A stretch of DNA of 55,626 nucleotides from Enterocloster bolteae (GTDB taxonomy: Bacteria; Bacillota; Clostridia; Lachnospirales; Lachnospiraceae), in the NCBI GenBank assembly GCA_021772025.1, contig JAETNT010000025.1:1-55626 (forward strand). Direction: 5' to 3'. The notes below the pieces were generated by a model. It searched no databases. It was not told where the DNA came from and saw only the letters and a program-made list of their open reading frames with translations. Shown here in pieces: positions 44,225 to 51,501 of this stretch; the first letter of the stretch is position 1; each line of letters opens with the position of its first letter. A program made the translations under genes and the position numbers.

Positions 44225-45058
44225 TCATGAATCCGGAAACTCAATTTTAGAGACCGGATGGCATTTTCTTTTTTCAACAGGCGGTAACGCCATATAATTG
44301 CCATACAAAAAACGTAAGTACTCATCGGCATGTCTGCTTCCCTTTAATATCACATGTTCAAATTGAATATCAACCGTATCCTCGTACCATTCCCGCTTAT
44401 ATCCAAAACATCTGTTACACGCCGGGAATGTCAGGCACTTTACCCATTTTGAATATTTTTTATTGCGATGTTTAAAGTAGCTGCGATAACTTGTTTTCAG
44501 TATATTTTCTGGTATCATTGACAATCCACAGAACAAAAGCCCTTTTAACCCTTTTTCCGTTTTTTTCCCCACAACAGACCAAAATACTTTTCTATATAAA
44601 AAACTCACAAAATTGCATATGCTTCTAAAAAAATAGTTTTCAGGAACATTATCACATATGAATACATCTAAAAAAATACCTTGATCATATTGCATGTGCT
44701 CCTGATTCAAACGGATAAATTGGGAATCTTTGCGGCGCAGTTTCGCATATCCCCATCTGTATCCCTTAGTATTATCCATATCCTGAAGATAAAATCTCTC
44801 CTGATCCAGTTCCTCATTACATTTTTCTTTGAATTTCTCATATTCAGAACGTACCATAATAACATCCGCGTCATCATCCCACGGAATAAATCCCCCATGC
44901 CTGACAGCCCCCAGCAACGTTCCTCCATCAATACTATATTTAATCCCGGATGCCCGGCAAATTTTATCTAATTCCACCAATAACTCTAATTCTACTGACT
45001 GTAATTTTTTTAGTTCCTCCTCAGATAATACATGCCAGGCCGGCATTCTCTGCTTCAA
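44225..45058 (-). CDS. LicD-family phosphotransferase
   Basis: A 277-residue LicD enzyme, the family that moves phosphocholine or a similar CDP-activated group onto a sugar of teichoic acid or another surface glycan. The signature IDGGTLLGAVRHGGFIPWDD then DADVIMVRSEYEKF lies at about residues 42-70; the DDDAD acidic cluster binds metal. Later QGIFLDVFICDNVPENYFF is typical too. The start is TTG with AGAGGTGA ahead. It directly precedes the LicC-like fusion at 41912, matching the classical licC-licD pairing: one activates the head group and the other transfers it. Confidence 0.88.
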   Translation of the reverse strand: MKQRMPAWHVLSEEELKKLQSVELELLVELDKICRASGIKYSIDGGTLLGAVRHGGFIPWDDDADVIMVRSEYEKFKEKCNEELDQERFYLQDMDNTKGYRWGYAKLRRKDSQFIRLNQEHMQYDQGIFLDVFICDNVPENYFFRSICNFVSFLYRKVFWSVVGKKTEKGLKGLLFCGLSMIPENILKTSYRSYFKHRNKKYSKWVKCLTFPACNRCFGYKREWYEDTVDIQFEHVILKGSRHADEYLRFLYGNYMALPPVEKRKCHPVSKIEFPDS

Positions 45059-45075
45059 GATATTTCACCTCTTTA

Positions 45076-45110
45076 CCCGAAGGATGCTGTTGTAAACACA
45101 TCCAGTCCAT
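45076..45110 (-). pseudogene. 35-bp fragment of a Gfo/Idh/MocA dehydrogenase gene
   Basis: The minus strand reads N-G-L-D-V-F-T-T-A-S-F, close to the paralog at 46855 (NGLDVFTKASFRYPGG); on the plus strand CGAAGGATGCTGTTGTAAAC at 45078 matches GGAAGGATGCCTTTGTAAAC at 47178. About 27 of 32 bases agree. Nothing else of that gene is present. It is a recombination or deletion scar between licD and the decayed transferase gene. Confidence 0.6.
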
Positions 45111-45116
45111 TGTATA

Positions 45117-45545
45117 TTATCCCCTGCTATCTCCATGTTTTTTCACAACGCATTCCGATGCATGTCCATTATCGCAGGAGCCGTATTTTTTCAGAAAAAT
45201 GTCAAGTTCTTTTATATAATTTTCTTTATCAAAGTTTTTAATAGCTTCCAGCAATTCCTAATTGTGTATGGGTCTGTAGATACAGCCACTCTGAAACAGA
45301 GACATAGAAACCTCCGTTGCTTTCATATTCTTTTTCACCACTTTGGTATAGAAATACCGGTTTTCTTTGCAGGGAACAATTCCGCATCCGAGAAGAATAG
45401 TCGGTTATGACAACATCGGATGCCGCCAGAAATTCCTGAACTACTTGTTTCTTGTTTTGTATTGACTGACAAACGGTGAAAGCGATACAAAAGTATATTT
45501 TCACCATCAAATTTATGGTTCAATGTATTGATGACCAACTCCATG
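45117..45545 (-). pseudogene. Decayed TagF-type polyol-phosphate transferase
   Basis: Remnants of the gene family seen intact at 30842, spread over two frames. Frame one gives ELVINTLNHKFDGENILLYR and FHRLSVNTKQ (about 45545-45430). A second frame gives LAASDVVITDYSSRMRNCSL and QRKPVFLYQSGEKEYES (about 45440-45260). The 3' end is LDIFLKKYGSCDNGHASECV followed by a TAA at 45117-45119, matching the DGHAS element of the intact enzyme. Frameshifts and an internal deletion mean it cannot make the full enzyme. Confidence 0.8.
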
Positions 45546-45559
45546 TTATCCCAGATTCT

Positions 45560-45766
45560 TTTTTATATCCGCAATTCTTTGCCATGTACACCCCTGTCTC
45601 GAAAATGGGTAATAGGTTTAAAACATTTAAAATCTCTTTTAACGTTTTTGATAAGTCAAGATGATAGGCTTGATATACCAGCATCTCCTTTCCACCCATA
45701 ATTTCAAATTCACCATCGCCATATCGCACAAAAGAACACTTTTCCTCAATTATTTTCCATGTTACC
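45560..45766 (-). pseudogene. Fragment of a GT-D type glycosyltransferase
   Basis: The minus strand reads WKIIEEKCSFVRYGDGEFEI then MGGKEMLVYQAYHLDLSKTL, the N-terminal signature of GT-D fold transferases (R-x-G-D-G-E-F). The match stops after about 60 residues; the reading frame then runs into the transferase remnant. Boundaries are approximate. It is therefore the 5' part of a glycosyltransferase joined by deletion to the 3' part of another gene. Confidence 0.65.
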
Positions 45767-46058
45767 TCTTGTTTATTTCCAATTTTAGGATATTGGTATC
45801 TATCTTTATTTTATAAACTATCTCATAACCAATATTATGAAAGCGGACATTTACGATTGATTCCAGCTGATATATAATTGCATCATATTTAATTACAGAA
45901 ATTACGATATAGTCATAGTCGCTGCATATTTCATCCGGAGAGAATATTGTCTTATTCTCAAAAACCTTACCCTTTTTATCCGGAGCATTATCAATGAAAC
46001 CCAGGACAGTACATTCTTTCGGATTGATTGTATTCAATACCTTTTTACTTTTTTCCAT
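45762..46058 (-). pseudogene. N-terminally truncated Rossmann-like module
   Basis: A 98-residue frame starting MEKSKKVLNTINPKECTVLG, with FIDNAPDKKGKVFENKTIF and VISVIKYDAIIYQLESI. This is the second half of the recurring module: the D/N-containing strand is present, but the glycine-rich first loop (GAGxxG) is missing. A GGAGG site happens to lie ahead of the ATG, so a short product may still be made. It probably belonged to the same gene as the GT-D fragment that follows. Confidence 0.6.
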
Positions 46059-46129
46059 TCCTCCATATGTATATCTTCACTTACTGTATACCTCCCCGAC
46101 AAAATCAATTTCTTCTTTTCTGGTACCGT

Positions 46130-46858
46130 TCATCCTACATACGCTTCCGGTTCATTCAAAATAATGTCCGTTATCCCCAGTTTATTAAGCCGCTCCAGAT
46201 CCAGTCTTGTCCCTGTAGGCTTTTCCGGAAACAGGTGTCCCCCCATCCAGGCCCGCACCGTATACCCCTGCAGCTGTTCTGCCGGCAGATCCATCGCCTT
46301 CCAGAAGGGATGCAGTCCTGCCGCACCACACCCGCCCTTTAGCTTATACATGCAGTCCGAAACCTTTACATCCAATATCCCCAGTTCTGCCTCTGGGTCA
46401 AGATACTTTATTTTCTCCAATGACCGCGCATAAAAGGTTGAATATACGACCGAACCTTCCACCCCCCGGTTATGGACCATATCTATGATCTTCTCCTCCA
46501 TCCCCTCATATGGAAGGATGCTGTTCTTCAATTCAATATTAAGCTTCATCCCTGCCTTTAGTCTTTTCTCCAGCCGTTCAAAAACTTCTTCCATGGTCGG
46601 AATCCCCTGACATGGATGATTTCCTGCATCTATTTTCAACCGTTTTAATTCAGCCAATGTATAATCCTGGACACATCCGGTTCCGTCTGTGGTACGGTCC
46701 ACCCTCTCATCATGGATGACCACAATCTGTCCGTCTTTCGTCATCTGGATATCCAGCTCGATTCCCGCAAGTCCCTGTAACTGTGCCGCCTTTTCAAAAG
46801 CAGACATGGTATTCTCCGGATATCGCTGGCTGCAGCCTCTGTGCGCCCATATTTTCAT
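46130..46858 (-). CDS. Glycerophosphodiester phosphodiesterase (GlpQ/UgpQ family)
   Basis: A 242-residue TIM-barrel enzyme that splits glycerophosphodiesters into glycerol-3-phosphate and an alcohol. The catalytic and metal motifs are AHRGCSQRYPENTMSAFEKA, GIELDIQMTKDGQIVVIHDE and VDRTTDGTGCV. No signal peptide is seen, so it acts in the cytoplasm. In this locus it could recycle or trim glycerophosphate-bearing material and feed a CTP-activating enzyme. It overlaps the dehydrogenase gene ahead of it by 4 bp. Confidence 0.92.
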   Translation of the reverse strand: MKIWAHRGCSQRYPENTMSAFEKAAQLQGLAGIELDIQMTKDGQIVVIHDERVDRTTDGTGCVQDYTLAELKRLKIDAGNHPCQGIPTMEEVFERLEKRLKAGMKLNIELKNSILPYEGMEEKIIDMVHNRGVEGSVVYSTFYARSLEKIKYLDPEAELGILDVKVSDCMYKLKGGCGAAGLHPFWKAMDLPAEQLQGYTVRAWMGGHLFPEKPTGTRLDLERLNKLGITDIILNEPEAYVG

Positions 46859-47805
46859 TCTCTGCTCTCCATTTCCATGAATCTCCCCATGATATCTGCC
46901 AGAGTGATGGAATCCTCTGATGTCAGTTCCAATCCAGGGCAGCCCTTTTCATTTACCATATTTAAAAATGCCCGAATCTCATAACGCAGCCCGTCTCCCT
47001 GAAAGGATTCCGAAATCTTTTCCACTTCCAGCGGATTTTCATAATGCACTTCCATATTCGCGGTTTTCCACCATGGCGCTTCCGCTACCACATATCCCTT
47101 GGTACCAGCTATCATCAGCCGTCCCTCCGCCTTTACCCCCAGACCGCAGACCGCTGCTGCCAGTCCTCCGGGATACCGGAAGGATGCCTTTGTAAACACA
47201 TCCAATCCGTTTTCGCCTTTTATGGATTCAAACCGTATGTCTTCAAAACCATTTCCCAATAGCTTGACAACCGGAAGCAGACAATAGCTGCCAAGTTCCG
47301 TAAAGCTTCCTCCGTAAAGCCTGTCATTCAGTTCCCTGCTGTCTGTGGATTCCAGCTTGGTAAAACACGCATCCACATAACGTATGTTCCCAATGGCGCC
47401 GCTGCGGGCTATCTCCAGAAGTTTCCCAAATCCAGGGCAATAAGCTGTCTTTATTCCTTCAAATAATACCAGTTTATGTGCCACGGCATAAGCAAACAGT
47501 TCTTCCGCCTGCTCCCGCTTAAGTACAAGAGGCTTTTCACACAACACATGTTTTCCCTGCTTGAGGGCTGCCTTGATATAGGAATAATGTGTTTCATGAG
47601 GGGACGCCACATATACAAGGTCAATCTCCCGGAAAAATTCTGTTAGATCTCCATATGCCTCAATCCCCCATCTGGCCGCAAACTGCTCCGCGCTTTCCTG
47701 GTGGGGATTATAAACTCCCTTCACACAGATACCGCTTACCAGACGTACTTCCGGCATAAACCGGTTAGCAATCCTTCCCGTACCGATCACTCCTGCCCTC
47801 TGCAT
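46855..47805 (-). CDS. Gfo/Idh/MocA-family NAD(P) dehydrogenase
   Basis: A 316-residue sugar or polyol dehydrogenase. The nucleotide-binding loop is AGVIGTGRIANRFMPEV, and the substrate-side motif is CEKPLVLKREQAEELF with the EKP triad in GKHVLCEKP and catalytic-type ELGSYCLLPVVKLLG. It is a close paralog of the C-terminal half of the fusion at 49967. The ATG at 47805 (MQRAGVIG) has AAGGTAAAGGG ahead; an ATG at 47829 has no ribosome site. The substrate is not known. Confidence 0.88.
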   Translation of the reverse strand: MQRAGVIGTGRIANRFMPEVRLVSGICVKGVYNPHQESAEQFAARWGIEAYGDLTEFFREIDLVYVASPHETHYSYIKAALKQGKHVLCEKPLVLKREQAEELFAYAVAHKLVLFEGIKTAYCPGFGKLLEIARSGAIGNIRYVDACFTKLESTDSRELNDRLYGGSFTELGSYCLLPVVKLLGNGFEDIRFESIKGENGLDVFTKASFRYPGGLAAAVCGLGVKAEGRLMIAGTKGYVVAEAPWWKTANMEVHYENPLEVEKISESFQGDGLRYEIRAFLNMVNEKGCPGLELTSEDSITLADIMGRFMEMESRE

Positions 47806-47856
47806 CCCTTTACCTTGTCCCTCATGCATGGATCATACCGCCTATCATCCCTTCTG

Positions 47857-48828
47857 TCATATCTTCCACTCATGTTTTCCATTTACACCTTTCCCGAAAA
47901 ACTCAATTCTTCCGGCAAAATATCTCCCAATCCCCGCAATCGTCCGAAGCACTTCTTCTTTCACACTTTCCGGAAAACTGTTCATGGAGGGGAACGTCTC
48001 AAAGTTAAGCACACCGTCATATCCTGTCTCCCGAAGCCCCGCAAGCATCCCCTCCCAGTCAAATCCGTCCCCTGCCTTTCTTCCGAATGTGTAGGGAATC
48101 TGATGCAGGTCCTCTATTCCGTCATTTTCGTGAAGATGCAGGATCTTAATCCTGCGCCCCAGCCGCAGGACCGTTTCATAGGGCGGCCGCTTCACCAGGT
48201 TTAAATGACCGGTGTCCAGGCAGAACCCAAACCGTTCCTCACCCGCTTCCTCGTTCAGGCTGTCAATATACCGCACAGCCTCCTCCGGCGCGGAGCATAC
48301 CCCTTCCACCAGCCTGCCGCCCACGGATTCATACAGGTTCTCCAGGCATATGGTCACGTTATGTTCCCTGGCCGGTTGGATCAGATTCTTAAAAAACGTC
48401 AGGTTCTGCCTTCTCTCTTCCCGGCAGGTTTGTCTGTACTGCATTTTAAAGGGATGAATGACCACATAGGGAATCCCCAGAAATCCGGCGATTGCCAGGC
48501 ATTTGGGAGTCACTGTTTCTATCATAATCCGGTTCTGCTCCTCCCTTCCCAGCACCCATACCGGGTACGGGGCATGCATCTGGGACCAGGAAAGGCTGTA
48601 TTGTTCGGCTCCTTCCTGATAGGAGGTAAAATATTGCCGCAGCTCTTCCATACTCTGTTCAAAAAAGCGGTTCATCTCCCCCTGGTAAAGCTCTGAATTT
48701 TTCAGAAACACATCCAGATTCAGGTCAATGCAGTCAAATCCGGCTTTCTTAATCCGTTCAAATCCGGTTTCCAAATCCAATAACTCACTGTCCAGGATTC
48801 CTTTGGACTGCACTCCTATCTTCAACAT
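47857..48828 (-). CDS. Xylose isomerase-like TIM-barrel sugar phosphate isomerase/epimerase
   Basis: A 323-residue AP-endonuclease/xylose-isomerase-fold protein. The putative metal ligands are intact: the Glu in ICLENLYES, the Asp and His in GFCLDTGHLNL, the His in ILHLHENDG and the Glu in LNFETFP. It probably isomerises or epimerises a sugar or polyol that the adjacent dehydrogenases then act on. An AAAGGGAGCAGG ribosome site precedes the ATG, which overlaps the previous gene by 7 bp. Confidence 0.85.
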   Translation of the reverse strand: MLKIGVQSKGILDSELLDLETGFERIKKAGFDCIDLNLDVFLKNSELYQGEMNRFFEQSMEELRQYFTSYQEGAEQYSLSWSQMHAPYPVWVLGREEQNRIMIETVTPKCLAIAGFLGIPYVVIHPFKMQYRQTCREERRQNLTFFKNLIQPAREHNVTICLENLYESVGGRLVEGVCSAPEEAVRYIDSLNEEAGEERFGFCLDTGHLNLVKRPPYETVLRLGRRIKILHLHENDGIEDLHQIPYTFGRKAGDGFDWEGMLAGLRETGYDGVLNFETFPSMNSFPESVKEEVLRTIAGIGRYFAGRIEFFGKGVNGKHEWKI

Positions 48829-49970
48829 ACGCCTGCTCCCTTTTTTTCAACGAGATTCTGATATCTGAAAAAATATTTATCGTCATATCTTCGCCATCTT
48901 ATGCCCATAGCATCCAGCTGCTTTTCAATGCTTGCATGATACATGTTGCAGATTAAGACAAATGGCGGATGTTCTTTGTCTTCCAAAAGCACAGACGGAG
49001 GCCGTATGCCCACGTTCTCCCGCATACCGCCCCACAGCATTTCATTGTTATCAACAATAAAGGACGGCGGATATGCATCTCCCCACACTTCCATATAGTT
49101 ATGGAACATTCTCCCTGCGCCGAACAGCACCAGGCCACCCGCCTTCCCCTCTTCTTCTGAATCTGCTTCCGGCCGCTCCGACCTTGACGTTTTCTTTAAA
49201 TATTCCTCCAGCTCCAGAATCCCTTCCCATTCCAGGGCCACAGCGGATAACAGACGGTACCAGCCCAGCTGCAGACAGGCGGGGGATACTTCAAAAAGAC
49301 CGGCAATATCATAAACAACCGGACCCCTAAACCCACACATGGCCAGGGCACCTATGATACCGTACCAGTCTGTTGACAGTTCTCCTCTTCCTCTTGTAAA
49401 TGTATACGGCATCTGGCACTGTCTGGTTCTTCCGTCGTTATCGCCCGCGTGCAGCAGACCGATCCGATGCCCCAGGTGTTCAATCATGCCGCACAGATTC
49501 TTACCCAGCAGGTTCCCGCTGCCCGTGTTGAGACAGGCGCCGAAGCATTCGGTTCCGGCTTCCCGGTTCAGCTGGTCAATTGTTTCTGCCAGGAAAGATA
49601 CTTCGGAATACGCATTGTCAATATATACCTTTAGACCGGTGGATTTTATCTGTTCCAGGCATTTTCCCAATATGCCGTACAGGCCCACCCCGTCATTGGT
49701 TCCATCGGCTCCAACAGCTTCAACAACTTCAATTACCAGATACGAAGCGTTTAACTCAGATGCCAGGTCCATGGCCTCTGAAAGTTGACCGCATTCCACG
49801 GCATCCGATGATATGGACAGCCCTGTCATCTGACCGTCAGCCCACGGAGCTCCCGGCCGCGCGCCTTCTGTCTCCGTTTCCCGCCCAAACACATATTCCA
49901 CCAGCCCAAACCCCATATCCCCAAGCTGGCAGGAATCCATTCCATCCTGATACCGTATTCCTCTTATCAT
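48822..49970 (-). CDS. Degenerate xylose isomerase-like barrel with C-terminal Rossmann-like module
   Basis: A 382-residue protein whose barrel (about residues 30-265) matches the gene at 47857, but at the ligand positions it reads VYIDNAYSE for CLENLYES, GACLNTGSGNL for GFCLDTGHLNL and LHAGDNDG for LHLHENDG. So the Glu, Asp and two His ligands of its neighbour are changed. A C-terminal module follows at about 280: LVLFGAGRMFHNYMEVWG, FIVDNNEMLWGGM. It is likely a non-catalytic partner or a changed enzyme. It overlaps the genes on both sides by 4 and 7 bp. Confidence 0.78.
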   Translation of the reverse strand: MIRGIRYQDGMDSCQLGDMGFGLVEYVFGRETETEGARPGAPWADGQMTGLSISSDAVECGQLSEAMDLASELNASYLVIEVVEAVGADGTNDGVGLYGILGKCLEQIKSTGLKVYIDNAYSEVSFLAETIDQLNREAGTECFGACLNTGSGNLLGKNLCGMIEHLGHRIGLLHAGDNDGRTRQCQMPYTFTRGRGELSTDWYGIIGALAMCGFRGPVVYDIAGLFEVSPACLQLGWYRLLSAVALEWEGILELEEYLKKTSRSERPEADSEEEGKAGGLVLFGAGRMFHNYMEVWGDAYPPSFIVDNNEMLWGGMRENVGIRPPSVLLEDKEHPPFVLICNMYHASIEKQLDAMGIRWRRYDDKYFFRYQNLVEKKGAGVC

Positions 49971-51421
49971 GCCTCTGCTCCCTGCCTTACTGATGTCATT
50001 TCAGATACCGCCTCCGACGCAATCTCCGGCCCAGCCCCCGATGCCGCCTTTGGCGCAGTCTCCGCTCTTCCCCGCTTCTCCCGCTGTCCTCTCCTCTGCT
50101 CCATAAACGCCTCTGTCACCCTGGCCATGGCCGTGCACTCCTCCGGCGTCAGCTTAAAATGGCATAAATCCGGATTGTTAATCTTGGACACAAATTCACT
50201 GATTTCATAGCGCAGTCCATCTCCCTGGAAGTTTGGCTCAAACCGTTCTATCACACTGGGATCCTCATAGCGTATCTCAAACCTTCTGGTCAGCCACCAC
50301 GGGGACTGGGCCAGGATGTATCCCTTTGTGCCGGCCACCACCAGCTGGCCCTCGGACTTGACGCCCACGCCGGCCTTGGCAAGCCCCAGGCCGTTTTTGT
50401 ATCTGAACTGGATCTTGGTATAAAGGTCAATGCCGTTTTCCGCCGGTATACTGTCTATCCTTATATCCTCAAAATCCGTTCCCAGAAGCTTGATCACCGG
50501 AAGCAGGGCGTAACCGCCAAATTCCAGGAACGCGCCTCCGTATCTCTCATCCGTCATCTCCCTGGCAAATGTGTCCGCTATCCTGGAAAAGCAGGCTTCC
50601 ACATCCCGTATCTCCCCAATCTTCCCGCTTTTAGCCACATTAACTAACTGCTGGAAGCCAGGGCAGTAGGCTGCCTTGATGCCTTCCATCAGAACGCAGT
50701 GCTTCTCCCTGGCCAGCTGGTATAGCTCCACAGTCTCCGCCTCGGTAAAGGTCATGGGTTTCTCACACAGAACATGGACCCCGTGCTCCAGGGCCCGCCT
50801 GGCGTAGTCGTAGTGAGTCTCATGGGGCGATGCGATATACACCGCGTCCACCTTGCCGAGAAATGTCTCATAGTCCTTTGTGTAGCATCTTATCCTGCAT
50901 TTCCTTGAAAAAGCCTGGGCGCTCTCCTTCTCCGGGTTATATGCGCATATGATGTTGATTCCGCTGACGAACTTGGCTTCGCCCACAAACCTGGGTGCAA
51001 TGCGCCCCGTACCGATGATACCTGTCTTCACAATCCGGAAACGGTTCTTGCGCAGCTGGGTGGATGAAATATCCGGGGTCCGGTCCAGATATACCACATT
51101 GCAAAAGACCTTAAGATAATCAAAGGTCCCCACCCAGTCCGAACCCACCGTGAAGATATCCACTCCGTAGCGCTGGATATCTTCAATTTTCTGTCCTTCA
51201 TGGTCCTCTATGATGATTTCATCCGCAAATCCGGTCTGTCTCACATTGTCAATGCGCTCCAAGATGGGGTCAATCACATTGACCTTACCTCTTATCTCAT
51301 CAAAATGCTCCGTGGTCACGCCTACAATCAGGTAATCCCCCAACGCCCTGGCGCGCTCCAATAATTTGTAATGCCCTTCATGGAACAGGTCGAACGTGCC
51401 ATATGTAATCACCTTTTTCAT
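49967..51421 (-). CDS. TagD-type cytidylyltransferase fused to a Gfo/Idh/MocA dehydrogenase
   Basis: A 484-residue fusion. Residues 1-130 are a glycerol-3-phosphate-type cytidylyltransferase with ITYGTFDLFHEGHYKLLERA and the terminal STQLRK (Ser-Thr-Thr-like) loop. Residues about 133-445 are a dehydrogenase with TGIIGTGRIAPRFVGEA, YIASPHETHYDYARRALEHG and VHVLCEKPMTFTEAETVELY. The last 40 residues are a Glu/Ala-rich tail. The fusion suggests that reduction of a keto precursor and CTP activation are consecutive, as in ribitol or similar polyol activation. A possible promoter lies 40 bp ahead. It is the first gene of the locus. Confidence 0.85.
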   Translation of the reverse strand: MKKVITYGTFDLFHEGHYKLLERARALGDYLIVGVTTEHFDEIRGKVNVIDPILERIDNVRQTGFADEIIIEDHEGQKIEDIQRYGVDIFTVGSDWVGTFDYLKVFCNVVYLDRTPDISSTQLRKNRFRIVKTGIIGTGRIAPRFVGEAKFVSGINIICAYNPEKESAQAFSRKCRIRCYTKDYETFLGKVDAVYIASPHETHYDYARRALEHGVHVLCEKPMTFTEAETVELYQLAREKHCVLMEGIKAAYCPGFQQLVNVAKSGKIGEIRDVEACFSRIADTFAREMTDERYGGAFLEFGGYALLPVIKLLGTDFEDIRIDSIPAENGIDLYTKIQFRYKNGLGLAKAGVGVKSEGQLVVAGTKGYILAQSPWWLTRRFEIRYEDPSVIERFEPNFQGDGLRYEISEFVSKINNPDLCHFKLTPEECTAMARVTEAFMEQRRGQREKRGRAETAPKAASGAGPEIASEAVSEMTSVRQGAEA

Positions 51422-51456
51422 ACGTAATCAATCCCTTTCCGCTTACCTATGTACTC

Positions 51457-51464
51457 ATATCGGC
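51457..51464 (-). promoter_or_regulatory. Sigma-28-like -10 octamer GCCGATAT ahead of the glycan locus
   Basis: GCCGATAT on the minus strand (51464-51457) matches the sigma-28 (sigma-D) -10 element and is 36 bp before the first gene's ATG. The expected TAAA about 15 bp upstream is not there (TTAT instead), so the call is uncertain. A sigma-A reading is also possible on the same stretch: TTGCCG, 17 bp, then TACATA. Confidence 0.35.
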
Positions 51465-51501
51465 GCGTTTCGGCAAAATATAATATTTCATCTGCATAAA
51501 C

